NCBI RefSeq assembly: GCF_029784135.1
Contig: NC_073746.1
Span: 152,120,556-152,184,555 of the forward strand
Direction of reading: 5' to 3'
DNA from: Toxorhynchites rutilus septentrionalis
Taxonomy: Eukaryota; Arthropoda; Insecta; Diptera; Culicidae
DNA: 64,000 bases
In this document: positions 9,521-22,824 of the stretch, piece after piece
How positions within the stretch are numbered: the first letter of the stretch is position 1
How the letters are laid out: every line of letters starts with the position of its first letter
Notes under the pieces: generated by a model
Database searches by the model: none
What the model was told of the DNA's origin: nothing
The model's input: only the letters and a program-made list of their open reading frames with translations
Made by a program: the position numbers and the translations under genes

Positions 9521-10655
9521 CTGTAAATTGAAAACAACCATAGTGAAGTTAACGGATCGCATACCCAAAACAAAGGGAACAGTACCGATGTTCGACAGGA
9601 GTTGGACAGTCGTGAAAGCAAATTGGATTAAGAAATTTAATTAACTTTGTCTCTCGCTGTGCATAATTTCAGTTTCAATAATAATAACCTAAAAGGCCTC
9701 AACGGTCGGCGAACCGTTTTGTGTGAAATTTTGACCAACAAATTTCCATGCTGTATCAAATCTAGCTCGGACACCACAGAAGGCCCAAGCTGTCCCTCGC
9801 GTGAATAACTGTCTCTGACCATTGGCGGCCTTTCATCCGAAACTGACAAAGGAGCTCTAATTGACCGAAAAGTAAGCAAAGCCACTGCTGCTGCGGCTGA
9901 TGTTAATGTTGTTTATCAAGAAGCTTTCCGCTTGAGAATAAAAGGCGAACATAAAGCTCTACCAGAAAAAATAATCGATGCCTGGGGGGACTTTAGGCGG
10001 TGCGAGAAAACAAACAGCTCATGCGGAGCACGCGGTGCTCAATCGGTGTCGAATGCCGAAGACAGGTTGTGTTGTACTTAACCGAGACAAGTCTGCTTGG
10101 TGTTTGTTTGAGGTGGCTTTTCAACAAGTTGTAAGTAGCGGGAGAAACTAATGGGTGCCACATAAAATCCGCACAATTTGTTGAACCTGTGTTAAAATGG
10201 ACTGATTAATCAAATTTGTGTTTTTCGTTCGCTCCACTGTGTTTCATATTGTGCAGGTTGTTCTCAATCGCGTAGAACTATGAAAACAAACTTAAATGAA
10301 ACACAGACTAATTGTGTTAAATTCCATGAATTCGGTTTCATTCTACAGATAGTTCCTTGCCATTTTCATTTGAATATGATTTCCGGCATATGGCTAATCG
10401 ATAGATCACATTTGCGACTACTTCTTGTAGCAATGGATGCCATATTTCTATGATAAGGTGGCGAATGTTGTCTTCCGAATCATAAACCGCCATTTTTGGT
10501 GATTATTTTTGTCTGTTGTAAGTTGACTTGATTTCACTACTCTGCTGCGCCTTCTAGTGCCCTATGTTATGCAAGTACACCATGAGTGAGACTTGATGTT
10601 GTACGAGAAAGGGTTAAGGTAATTTTTATTACAAAACATTATTTTTACTAGGAAA
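9521..10655. other. Proximal intron, unique-looking, no gene
   Basis: This is the start of the large intron, reading back from the acceptor at 9520. The composition is mixed, with no inverted repeats and no transposase motif up to the short repeat at 10656. It may hold intronic control sequence, but nothing specific can be named. Confidence 0.4.
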
Positions 10656-10778
10656 GGGGCTGTCCACATACCACGTGGACAGAAAAAGCACGATTTTAGA
10701 CACCCCCCTCCCCCTCCGTGGACAAGCATGGACATTCCTGATACCCCTCCCCATCTTGTCCACGTGGACATCCCTCCA
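10656..10778 (+). repeat. Short CACGTGGAC repeat, copy 1
   Basis: This is a compact repeat starting GGGGCTGTCCACATACCACG and ending GTCCACGTGGACA. It has C-rich tracts and a central GTGGACAAGCATGGACA. Its ends contain CACGTGGAC in inverted arrangement. A second, reversed copy lies at 14231-14342. The CACGTG core is also an E-box. It has no coding capacity. Confidence 0.75.
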
Positions 10779-12886
10779 TTTTTTAGAGAGAATAATTGAA
10801 TTTTCTATGTTCTATTCCATACTTTCTATTGGTAAAAATGTTAGCTATTACTATTAAATGGTTTGTTCTCATTTGTTTTATTATTTTCCGAGCTCGGGAA
10901 GCTTTTTAGTTTTTTTTTGTCTGCTGTAGTTTATATGAAAATATTACTCATGGATCTAATCCTCACACATTTTTATTGAAGGCCAACGCAAGTTTGCTGA
11001 GCTCTTTGAGTTTTCAATTCGCTTTGCGGGCGGATTGCCACTCAAACTCATAGATGTTAGTCAGTGCCTGATTTCTGACGCCGTCCACTTAGCAGATCCG
11101 CAGATTTGGCCGCTCGGCGTGATGTGGACGCGTCTTAATGTTTCATGTTTCACAGAGGATTTCTCAGATGGTGTTTAAATTAATCTACAAGAGACTACAA
11201 ACAATAATCCCCCTCAAATCACTAATTTTATGAGTTAATGTAAATGCGTTATTGGCCAAGGCTATTACGACATCGAACACGTGGTCTTGCGAGATATATT
11301 TTTCCGCCAGCCCAAATACAGATCTCTTTTTTCGAGCCCGAGTAAACTGGTGGATAGAAAAGACCTTGATTACCTTGAATTAATCAAAAAACATAAATTA
11401 GCGCAAATATGTCAACATGTGTTTTTTTTTGTGTAAGCACGTAAATATTTGCTCATAATTTTTTTTTTTTTTTGTATGCAGATAGACTATCCACAGTTTG
11501 TGGGGGGGAATACTCATACAACTCAAATGGATAATGATTATCTGCTATCACAAAGCTGATTCATTCAAAAAAAAGCTTTATTTTTAAGTGTTTTCTTATC
11601 CTGAGACTGGCTCACCATATTGCACTGCTACTAAAACCGTAGGCTAACTTCAAGGATATTTTTTATTCATTTTCGGCGAATAATCAATAGAGTGCCGTGT
11701 TATGAATCATCAGAATAAGAGCAAAAAAAAATATTACGATCAAAAGGTGTTGGACAGGTTATTCCAGACGACATTGGAATATATTCCATCTGATCATCTT
11801 TAGAAAGGTTAATGACCTTCAAAGGATAAATTTATCTTTGGCACATTGAATTGATGTTCATGACTTCCAGTCGGACGTTTATTCGCTCTGATAATAATTG
11901 TGTGGTCCTCACAAAGCATGTATTCCAATGCCGTCAGTTCACTGAAATTCTTCGCAAACCGTTTGATGATAAGGTAGGATGTTGATAATCATTTGCTGCG
12001 ATACATATTGTTCCAACAGTATTCATTCGAAAATATGAAGACTGAATACCTGAAATTAACCAGATTCAACCATGCAAATCTGCAGTCAAAGCAGTATGTA
12101 CACTTGAGAGATACAACAAGTTTGAAGGGATATAAAAAAAACATTAGTCGTTCGATAAATCTACTGCCACATATGTCGGAAGTCCACGATATATGAATAA
12201 CATACGTCCATACTAATTCATTACATTTATTCGCAGCGAAGAACGTAACCACACAGAATTGAATTAATCAAATATGTGATCCGTTTCATCTACAAAATAA
12301 AATAGGGTCTGAAATTCAATCGAATTCGAAAGGTGTTTCGTGAAGTCACTAATTGAATTACTATTGGAAAAATTATTTGGAGAGAAATGTGAATGTTTAG
12401 AATTATTGGAATCTAAAAAACGATTTTGGGCGGGATGAGATTCGCCCAAATCTGCTGGTAATAAAATTAATCAATTGCATCCATTTCCCGTCTGCTGTTT
12501 ATCGGGCGAGAGACGACAGCAAAATAAAATCGACACGCCACTCACTGCGGTCGGTGCAAGAGAGAATTAAAAATCCCTCGATGAGTGTCGTAAGATTTCA
12601 GTTGATCGTCTCTTGTACACTTTACGATCAAGAACTCATCATCCGCTCTATGGAATGGGATTAATCGTTTGTGGCTTTCACTCACGATAAAACTTGATTA
12701 GTAGAAGTAATGCTTCGAGAGTGCAAGCGGTGGGGATTCCGCTTTCATATTGCTTTTTTGAGATCTTGGTAGCTCACCGTTCCAAGTATTCTCTCTGTGT
12801 ACATATGAAGAATAAAAGAGCATCGCCTGCTGGGGTGATTTAAAAACATCCGACTAGAGGGATATACTTATTCATTGATCGTTGAA
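10779..12886. other. AT-rich intron, no gene recognised
   Basis: No transposon ends or motifs were found. A 72-codon open stretch at about 10960-11180 (reading EGQRKFAELFEFSIRFAGG) has no starting ATG and no family I recognise. It could be an old exon-like or transposon fragment. Poly-T runs occur at 11425 and 11460. Confidence 0.35.
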
Positions 12887-13141
12887 TGTGATTTTTTACC
12901 ATCCCTGATCATTGTTGAGTCATTTATAGAACAGCAGCCCGATGTGTCTTGCAGAGCAGAGCAGTTGTATGGATAAATCGATCTTATTTCGACCGTGGAT
13001 CGATCTCCATCGCTGATGATTGTTGCGTGGACGTAGCTATTCTGTAACAACACAAAGATGGTCAATGAGGGTCCTGAGTTTTGAACTCACGATCGATCGC
13101 TTACTAAGCGAACGCGCAACCAATGTGGCTACGGAGACCCC
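12887..13141 (-). mobile_element. tRNA-derived SINE
   Basis: The minus strand begins with a tRNA-like head: box A TAGCCACATTGGTTGCG (13131-13115) and box B GAGTTCAAAACTC (13087-13075), with GCGTTCGCTTAGTAAGCG between them. A 7-bp CGTTGAA flanks both sides (12880-12886 and 13142-13148), a plausible but short target duplication. The body has no poly-A and is degraded. It is not a functional tRNA because stems are mismatched and there is no proper acceptor arm. Confidence 0.68.
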
Positions 13142-13148
13142 CGTTGAA

Positions 13149-14230
13149 GCAAATGTCTGTAGTGAATCTGTATTGCAAAAATTACTTAATTAAAAAAGAG
13201 CATCGTTGTTAGGAACACATCTCCAGAGATATGGCACATGCATCGAAGAATGTGTTGTTCCCTTCCATTCTCGCAAACCCCAATAAATAGAAGCGAAGGA
13301 GCGAAGCTGAAAAAAGGAGCGGAACCTAAAAAAAATAATGTCGTGCTTTTAATACTCATAACGGATCGACAAAAAATAATAGGTACAGAGTGTTTAGTCG
13401 AAAGCTTAAAATAATTTTTGAAATTACTTGAAAATCAGCGCATGAATAACACTATACAATAAAACACAAAAAACTGTTTATGTAACTAAAAAATCGATGC
13501 AAAAAAAAACATTTAGTTCGTTTTTCGTCGAATCAACGAATTAACTTTGCACACAATTTATTGGAGTTTCTGCCTATCGACTAGCAGTGCGTTCATCCTT
13601 TATTGAATAGACAATCGTCGAAGACGATGGAGCACTTTTTCATTCAAACAAAAATAACTTTGTATTGAAAGGTCCTACAGGAAAGTTCTTGGAATCCAGT
13701 GAAAGCTGGTTACTAAAAGTCTCGAGAAACCTTGAAATAACAAAAAGAAATTGGATTTTTTTGTTCCTATATTTTTATTCACTACATTCACACACAGCAA
13801 GATAACAATGTGTCCGTTGTATATTCCAAAAATTGAAGCTTTAAAATATTGCAGTTGAAGCTTTGAAATGATGTATGTTGGATTTTCTTTGTGCTTCTCA
13901 AAAATCAATTAAAATTTTTAACTTAACACTATATTCTTCTAATTGCTTTGTCGAGTGTATTATAAAATTGTAACATTCTTCGATTGTGCCTTCATCCTAG
14001 TGGAATGCGTGATTCTCTCCTATCAATGGAAATAATTCGATCGCTCTCAGTTCACATGGATGAATTTCAGAATACACATTCCAGGGAAGAAGTCCAGCCA
14101 TATGAAAAATATGGATGATTGACGCACTCAAGGAGCTCAACCCTTTTTTTTCACAAACACAGAATACTAAAAGTGGGCGGAAAGTTCAATAATTTTTGAA
14201 AATACAGCGCATCATTGAAAAAATATTTAT
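13149..14230. other. No gene recognised
   Basis: This is AT-rich intronic DNA between the SINE and the second CACGTGGAC repeat. The open frames present show no motif. Confidence 0.3.
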
Positions 14231-14342
14231 CGTGTCCACGTGGATGTTATATAAACCCCCTCCTCCCTCACCGTGGACAACCGTGGACATTTTCGCACCT
14301 CCAACCCCCCTAAAGTTGTCCACGTGGTATGTGGCCAGCCCC
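14231..14342 (-). repeat. Short CACGTGGAC repeat, copy 2 (reversed)
   Basis: This is the reverse orientation of the 10656-10778 repeat: it starts CGTGTCCACGTGGATG and ends GTCCACGTGGTATGTGGC-CAGCCCC. The C-rich blocks and central CCGTGGACAACCGTGGACA are conserved. The copies are diverged but alignable end to end, so this is a defined short repeat family. Confidence 0.75.
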
Positions 14343-14483
14343 AAAGTATATCGTTTTTTCTTGCCTAAGATTGTACGTGTCTACTTGGTATGTATTCGAG
14401 AAATCGAATATTTCATAACAGTTACATTTTAAAAATCTGATTTTCTATGTTAAGATTTGTAAATACTCATAACGAATGGCAAC

Positions 14484-15677
14484 CAGTGTTGTGACATGTA
14501 CAGATTTATCTGGAATGGTACAGATTTTTTCGTTATTTTTGGTACAGATTCTGTACGGTACAGCGTACAGACTTTCGTCAAAAATTACAGATTGGTACAG
14601 ATCCATTTGTGAAATTTCTTACATTTGAACAAAGCAACATTGAGGTACATGAAGACTTTTACGCTGCAGTATCGCTTGGTGCTGCTGATTATAAAAGCAT
14701 TTACAATGCAATGATGGATCAGTTTCATAAGGACGGAATTCCTTACAAGGATCGTCTGAAAGGATTCACGTCGGGCAGTGCAACGTATGTTTTGCCCCAG
14801 ATCAACAGATTGAATCATTTGCTCCAGGCTGAAGAATCCGAATTCACGGTGCTACATGAAGAGCTGAAAGATTTTCATTTGATCATTCTCACTAATATCT
14901 GCAAGAAATCTCACGTTGTTTCAATGTCCAATGCTATTAAATATCAAGTTCATTTGAAAAGCGACAAGAATTTTAGGTTGGAATAGCGAAAAGCAGATCA
15001 TTTCAAAGGATATTTATCGCAGTTTTTTCGTGAAGCTGATCAAACAAATGAGAAATAGATTTGACTAGCATTAATGATGTGTTAGAAGCGTTTCCAGGAT
15101 TCTACAATGGGAATGTACAAAATGTGGACAATTAATTCAGTGGCCTAGAAAAAAAAATACTCCGTAAGGAAATCAAAATTTCAGAAAACGAGCATGTGCA
15201 GGGTTGGTGGACAAAAATTGGATGCCTAAAAAGAATTGACGGTTCGCTCGCCTTTTCGGTGCTTCGATGCCTTGTTTGTAACATTCTCACTATGCCTCAC
15301 TCCTCAGCAATTGTCGAGCGATTTTTTATGAATATAATCAGAACAAAAATAAGCTTAAAAATCGGTTCAGCAACGAAACGATGAACGCTTTTTTGAGATC
15401 AAAGGATTTGGTCAAACATCGTGATGGCAGTTCGAAAATTTAAAAAAATTATAGTATCCAATCTAGATTTAAAAAAATATGTATAAGCATCATCAAACAC
15501 ACGAATGTCTTGCAAATGTAAATGTAGTATTTGTAGTAAATAAATGAGTATTTTTTTAATGCTAATATTTTTTTTCTCTACAACGAATATTTTCGATTGT
15601 ACAGATTTTTGGAAAAAAAAGTACAGATAAGTAAGATGTTTGACCCCTCTGGTACAGATTGAAATGTGGCAACACTG
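14484..15677 (+). mobile_element. Degenerate hAT-superfamily transposon
   Basis: The termini are inverted: CAGTGTTGTGACATGTACAG at the left and CAGTGTTGCCACATTTCAAT as the reverse complement of the right. They are flanked by 8-bp direct repeats ATGGCAAC/GTGGCAAC (14476-14483, 15678-15685; 7 of 8 match). Inside, 14609-14986 encodes NIEVHEDFYAAVSLGAADYK and IPYKDRLKGFTSGSA, like the central region of hAT transposases. At 15196-15384, MPHSSAIVERFFMNIIRTK matches the C-terminal hAT dimerisation motif. The parts lie in broken frames with stops, and the DNA-binding N terminus is missing, so this is a dead internal-deletion copy. Repeated TACAGATT motifs near both ends may be subterminal binding sites. 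Confidence 0.85.
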
Positions 15678-15798
15678 GTGGCAACTAAAACTCCGGATGT
15701 TTTTCCCCTATGCCTCTATGCTCAACAACAAACGACTTCAGAGAGAAATGAGAGTGTTTATGTGTTAGTTCGCTCTCTCCTCTCTTTTAGTATTTTTT

Positions 15799-16475
15799 TT
15801 GTTTCGTTTTGTTCATTCCGCCGAAACAAGAAGCATTTCGCGTGTTGTACAGTTCTACGAACTACACAGAAATCTCGCCGAAAAGTATACGGTACAACAT
15901 TTTAAAAGTGAAAATGTTGAGGCTTCGACTGTTTACCATATCCTAAGATTCCCAACAACTATTCGCAAGCAAGGTAGTTCCAGCCAAAATTATGGACGCA
16001 AAAGTACTTTGTTTCTTTTCTCGTGCCTTCTACAACAAGGATTCACTGAACCAACGGGATGCCCAAAAAAGTTCAACTGTTTTCACCAGAACATTTGCAA
16101 AACATTGAAAAAAGCCATAATGAAGTGCCAAAAGAAGACAGGAGCCCCGGAATACACTGAGAAATAGATTTCGACACTGGAAACTGGAAACGATCGATGC
16201 TATTCCATGGATTTTATATTCCGAATATAAAATGTATGTTTAAACAAAAATTTGAACAGAAAGTGATGCTGCACATTGCCATTTTCGAGAGAGGCGTTTG
16301 CATGCCATGGTCCAAGCCCTCTAGTTTGGCTATCAATGTTTAGAGAAATTTTGATCCCGTTTCAACAAAAACATCATGCAGATGGAAAATACGTGCTTTG
16401 GTCGGTTAAAGCGTCATCGCATCGCAAATCAGTCTCAGTATCGCCCAATCGAAGATTTCTTCGGGATGTTTGTTA
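15799..16475 (+). pseudogene. Tc1/mariner-superfamily (DD41D-like) transposase pseudogene
   Basis: The N-terminal helix-turn-helix is readable as VVQFYELHRNLAEKYTVQHF, continuing VEASTVYHILR. KKTGAPEYTEK follows, and then KFEQKVMLHIA-like sequence near 16250. The region near 16360 (FQQKHHADGKYVLWSVKASS) corresponds to the second catalytic Asp block, where FWPD is expected, so the Asp appears lost. Stops and frameshifts are frequent. The same family recurs at 45772-46230. Group assignment (DD41D-like) rests on remembered motif wording and is tentative. Confidence 0.6.
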
Positions 16476-17489
16476 AAATTACAAAATTTTAGATGCCACC
16501 AGTTACCATTAAAGTGGGTTTACCTACCAGTTACCAATTACCTACTTTGGAATTTCGTTCTCGATAACGGGTTTTAGCGATTTTTCTCCGGATGTTGGAA
16601 TTTTAATTTTGGTATTGATACTTTTTGGAAATTGTTTAGAAGATATGCTCTTGATTTTTTAGATGCAAATATAGTGATAATAATGCTGTTAACCACTGGG
16701 CGCATGGATGCTCAATTTTAAACTGGTGGTACGTTTTTTCCTGAATCTAGTGGACCGATCTGGCTGAATTTTTTTAGCGTGTAAAAATAAATTATTCAGA
16801 ATGTTCCATAGCCATTTTTTTATATTTTAGTTTTTATTTTTTTTACGATTTTTGAAATTGCGATTTTTGTTGAAAAAACAACTAATTTTAATTTGGATTA
16901 AAAAAAGCCACGATTTTGGAATTTTTTTTAATTTTTGAGAACCTCTACGTAACCATAGACATAAACATAGAGACATAAGAGAGCATAGGAATCACGCTCA
17001 CCACTATACCATCGGCACCGTCAACTAATTACTCCTGCGGGCCCTCTGCACAAACATTGCACAACCTAACCGTTTTCATATTTTTGAGTGAGAACATCTC
17101 TACACTGGAAAAAATGAAACAAATGAATGTGAAGCGAAGGTAATTCGCACGAAGAAGAACATATATTTCCTTTACTGAGCGTTGAAATAGAGCAACAATG
17201 TATCTAGCCAGCGTGAATAACATGCAACTTGAAATGGAATAGATTTCAATATTAATTTTCTGCTATGCCAAATATTTCGTTTTGATTCGCCATATTCGCG
17301 TTCCCCCAGTTTAACCGTCTAAAAGTAGCAAGTAACGATTGATTGTCTGTGCAGCAAGTATAAATACACTTTTGCGTGATTTCAGTGCTTTGGTGTTAAT
17401 CTAGATAATGTGCAGAGCATGTTAAATACAGGGCGATAGTTTGGCAACGTTACTTACAAATGCTAGATTGAGATGGGTTCAAGAACCGA
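16476..17489. other. No gene recognised
   Basis: This is an AT-rich stretch with short direct repeats (CAGTTACCA near 16500-16545) and many poly-T runs. No element boundary could be set. Confidence 0.3.
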
Positions 17490-18066
17490 GCTCAAGAACC
17501 GAGCAACGGATTTGAACAGTCAGTATCAGAATTGAAGTTTCTCAGCCTGCGTCAGGTTTATATGCTAAGAAAATTATAAAAACCATTTGGAAAGTTGGAA
17601 AAATGGAAAGTAATTTTTAGCAAGTTTTGCATATCTATATAAAAATGATTTGGTGTCCGTTCCTCACGATTCAACTCAAGAACGGAGCAACGGATTTGAA
17701 CAGTCAGTTTCAGAATTGAAGAGTCTCAGTTTGCGTCAGGTTTATATGCTAAGAAAATTATAAAAACCATTCGGAAAGTTGGAAAAATGGAAAGTCATTT
17801 TTAGCAAGTTTTGCATATCTATATAAATAAAAATGATTTGGTGTCCGTAAGTCACGATTTAACTCAAGAACGGAGCAACGCATTTGAACAGTCAGTATTA
17901 GGAATGATCTGTCTCAGTCTGCGTCAGGTGTATATGTCAAAAAAGAAATTATATACTACGAATATAGATCGCGAACAAACAAATCATTTCTGGGAACGTG
18001 AGTGTTCGAAATTATATTAATCAGAAATGCAATTGTGGGCGGAACGAAGTTTGCCGGGTCAGCTAG
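17490..18066 (+). mobile_element. Non-autonomous Helitron with tandemly repeated 5' region
   Basis: The 3' end GAAGTTTGCCGGGTCAGCTAG/T at 18066 is shared with two other elements here (51176 and 63470) and ends in the Helitron CTAG/T. The 5' type start TCTATATAAATAAAAATG occurs after an A at 17818 and a variant occurs at 17637. A segment of about 180 bp (GAACGGAGCAACGGATTTGA... to GCATATCTATATAA) is repeated three times, so the 5' part has been tandemly copied. There is no Rep/helicase gene, so it depends on an autonomous partner elsewhere. Confidence 0.78.
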
Positions 18067-18308
18067 TATTATATAAAATTATGACGACGATGAAGGTCAT
18101 GTTTTGGTAATAACCAAAACAGACCGAAACATGTATTTTACCATATATCTGTAATTTTTTCACTTCCACAACGTATTCACGTATGTTTTCTTTGTAATAA
18201 TGTAAACTAAAACGATTTTGAAAGGGAATAACAAATAAAAAAATATAGAGAATTATAAACGCATGCATATTACACCATTCTTATATAGGCGAGATAAGAT
18301 GTCCATTA

Positions 18309-19031
18309 GGGTGCCAATGAAAATGGTCATCTCTAACTTTAGAAAATTACCTCATAAAAAATGTTCACCACCTCGAAAAAACACCCCATGCCGAATTTCA
18401 GCTTAATCGGACTTAAGGGAGAGTTGCACAAAGCGGCCAAAGTTTGAGTTTTTTTAAAATAGAAAAAAATCGAGGAAATCGAGGTTTTCGAAAAAAAAAT
18501 GATGCCAAATGTCTTAAAATTGCATGAAACGTCGAGATCTAGTGTCACCTCGAAAAAAAAATTTTACCAAAAATCGGCATTCTGGGACTTTTCGGAGTAC
18601 GAAACGAAAAGTAAGGTTTTGGGTGCCAATAAAAATAGTTATCTCGATTTTTCATTCTACTTGCTACAAATGTTGATTTGCACGATAATATACCCTATGC
18701 AAAATATTAGCTAATTCGGGCTTCATTTACTGGTGTCATAAATGTTAAAATTTGAGTTTTTTTTTTTGAAAAACGAAAAATCACCGAAAATTGAGGTTTT
18801 CAAAAAAAATTGATGCCAAATGTCTTAAAATTGCATTACTCGTCGAGATTTACAGTTATCTCGATTTTTTTGTTGTTTTTTTTTCACTTTGACCGCTTTG
18901 CGCCACTCTCCCTTAAGTCCGATTGAGCTGAAATTCGGCACAGGGTGTTTTTTCGAGGTGGTGAACATTTTGTATAGGGTAACTTTTTGAAATTTTAGGG
19001 TCGATTTTTTCCCATACATTCATTGGCACCC
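18309..19031. mobile_element. Foldback/MITE-like element, GGGTGCCAATGA family
   Basis: The terminal repeats GGGTGCCAATGA (left) and TCATTGGCACCC (right) are bounded by TA on both sides. The inner arms are also inverted: CCTCGAAAAAACACC and CACTCTCCCTTAAGTCCGAT are mirrored between 18340-18440 and 18880-18975. The centre contains two diverged direct copies of a GATGCCAAATGTCTTAAAAT segment. It is non-coding. Related copies lie at 39962-40232 and 44840-45765. Confidence 0.75.
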
Positions 19032-19033
19032 TA

Positions 19034-20334
<1,301 letters not shown>

Positions 20335-20712
20335 CATAATCCTACGTCAACTATGCGGTCGTATCTGGGACACAATCCTCCAGCATTTTTTAAATACCAA
20401 TATTATTGATATTTAAATTCATTGACAAAATGTAGATTTGTATGTATATTTTTTTGACTCTGTATTCCTTGCGGACTTTTGAAATTCTCATTGAATTTTA
20501 TAGTTTTTTTCAATGGTTCGAGTTTTCATTGGTAAGTTTATTTTTGGAGCCATATACTGTTGTGGATTACTTGCACTTTGGATTTCCTGTGAAATCTTGA
20601 TGTATCATAATCCATAAGATCAGTTTTCACTGTTCAGTTCAGTATCGATTTTTTATTTAGATTACCATGTAATTAATTAATTCTATCTTATTCCTTCGAC
20701 AAATTTCGGAAT

Positions 20713-20988
20713 GGTGCTCCCTTGGCCGAGTGGTTAGCGTCATAACTAACATGCCGGGTGTTCGGGTTCGATTCCCGTTCTGGTCGGGGGGATTTTTCGT
20801 CAAAGAAATTTCCTCCGACTTGCACTGTGATCACGCGTATTCTAGAGCTTGCCACTCAAAATGCATTCAAGGCGTGTTATTTGGCATAGAAATCTCAACT
20901 AAGTACTAATAAAAATGACGCAAGTAATACTACGTTGAGACGGCGAAGTTCCTCTAGGAACGTTAGTGCCATTGAAGAAGAAGAAGAT
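20713..20988 (+). mobile_element. tRNA-derived SINE with GAA tail, copy 1
   Basis: The head resembles a tRNA: box A TGGCCGAGTGGTTAGCG and box B GGTTCGATTCCC, followed by a body starting TTTTTCGTCAAAGAAATTTC and a (GAA)n tail. It is flanked by a perfect 10-bp duplication ATTTCGGAAT (20703-20712, 20989-20998). It is nearly identical to the copy at 59345-59615 (a few differences in about 270 bp), so the family moved recently. Transcription would be by RNA polymerase III from the internal boxes. Confidence 0.92.
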
Positions 20989-20998
20989 ATTTCGGAAT

Positions 20999-21566
20999 CG
21001 GTAATTTTTGCAATACCTCTCTTGAAGTTGGTTGGTTCCTAAACAATCTATTCGTCCAACCATTTTTCTACTTCATCAACATTACGGAAAGCCGTATTAC
21101 TCGAGCCACGCTTGATGCAGGAAGTGGTTATCAGAAAGTGTTTCCCATTCGAACTGTGAAAGTTTTTTCTTGACGGATATTTACAGTGTATGGTCGAGCG
21201 TTATCGTGGTGGAAAATAAGTTTGCTCATGTTCATTAGTATCGCTTGTCTTGGATGTCCTGGATCTAACCATGATTTTTATGATCAATAAAATATATGAT
21301 ATGGTTGATACAAACATCTTTGAATGGAGGAAACATCTTTGAAATATTATGTCAAATTAGTTCAAATTTTTTAATTCGTGAACGAACTTAAAATCGATAT
21401 CAATGACATTGTTTATTGGCAAGACTTGAATAAAGAAGGAAAACAGTCATATCTGCAATGTTCCAGGCTATCGCGTATTTTGCATTTGGTGAAAAAAGGC
21501 CTTGAGGAGGCTTAGCATCTCTTTGAAATCATTGTTCGGTAGCCAATCAGTTGATGGTTGGTTATA
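20999..21566. other. No gene recognised
   Basis: Intronic AT-rich DNA between the SINE and the pogo-like element. A few phrases (such as TTGACGGATATTTACAGTGT at 21170-21189) are reminiscent of decayed mariner coding sequence, but no frame could be followed. Confidence 0.3.
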
Positions 21567-22824
21567 CAGGTCGAACTCATCCGGAGACTCGATTATCCGG
21601 AATATATTATTTTTGATTTTCGGAAATTTTGAATAATTTGTATAATAATTCCATATTGAATAGCTAACATGGGTATCAAATGAAAGGGCTTAACTAATAG
21701 AATGCAGTTAATTGTGAAAAATGCAAATCCAAAATGGCGACCACTACAAAATGACGGATTACATATTTTCTCAGATCAATATGGGTATCAAATGAAAGGG
21801 CTTGACTAGTAGAATACAGTTATGTATGAAAAATGCAAATCTAAGATGGCAGCCACTACAAAATGACGGATTACATATTTTCTCAGATCAATATGGGTAT
21901 CAAATGAAAGGGCTTGACTAGTAGAACACAGTTATTTATGAAACATGCAAATCCAAAATGGTTGCCATTACAAAATGGCGCCATTATTTTTTTCGAAGCT
22001 CCATCAATATGGGTATGAAAGTGCTCGACTGGTAGAACACAGTAGATCATGCAAAATCCAATTCCAAGATGACCGCAGTTCCCAAATAAACAATTACTTT
22101 TTAATAATTCCATTCAGCTTGCGCTGTTTGTATGTATGTTTGAGTGTTTGTAGGGTTAATAGAAAATTGACCCCGTTCCTGCTGACTGATTGATCGGAAA
22201 TTTGGAACATACCTTTAATTCTACTGTCATTATAAAACTACGTATTCCATGATCTAGAAAAATTCAATTTGGCCACCGCTAAAAAATGGCCGAATGGATT
22301 GACTTGGAGAATACACTACACTATGAACAACATAAATTCGAAAAGGTCGCCGCCACAAAATGGTCGACTATGTATTTTTTGCAATCCCCACAATATTGGT
22401 ATCAAATAAAACGATTTGAAGTCAAGTCCTTTCATTTGATACCCACATTGAAACGGTTCTGAGAAAATATGTAATCCGTTATTTTTAAGCGGCCGCCATC
22501 TTGGATTTTAAAGATCATGGAATACGCAGTTTTATAGTGACACCAGAGACAAAGATGTGTTCCAAATTTCGGATCAAACGGTCAATAGAAAGAGAGTTAA
22601 ATTTCTATTAATGTGGTAAAGCGCTACATATAAAGTTACAAAGTTACAAAGTCACAAACATACAAACGGGTCAACCTAGATAAAACCGTTTAATAAATGA
22701 GTGCAAATCATAATTATATTACGTTTACCGAGAGAAAATTCGTTTTTTATGACTTGATTATCCGGAGGATTCGATTATCCGGAGTGAAAAAAAATCAATA
22801 CTCCGGATAATCGAATCCGACCTG
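21567..22824. mobile_element. Non-autonomous pogo-like element
   Basis: The ends are CAGGTCGAACTCATCCGGAG (left) and CAGGTCGGATTCGATTATCC (right, reverse complement), each next to TA. GATTATCCGGA is repeated several times in both ends. Such ATTATCCG-rich termini with TA targets are typical of pogo/Tigger-type elements. The 1.26-kb interior has no transposase and is mainly a minisatellite of about 115 bp, so this copy is non-autonomous. Confidence 0.72.
21664..22030. repeat. Minisatellite, about 112-116 bp units
   Basis: At least three full units and one partial unit start ATGGGTATCAAATGAAAGGG and contain CAAAATGACGGATTACATAT. Units at 21664, 21780, 21892 and 22008 differ by a few percent to about 20 percent. 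A related segment in inverted orientation is at about 22420-22490, and another at 40560-40690. Confidence 0.85.

Noticed and set aside
10960..11180. 72-codon open stretch without ATG
   Set aside because: No family likeness and no clear splice sites; too short to call.
20713..20790. Possible functional tRNA gene (also 13075-13131, 47580 and 51823)
   Set aside because: Boxes A and B are present but arms do not pair as a tRNA, and each is followed by a SINE body with tail and target duplications.
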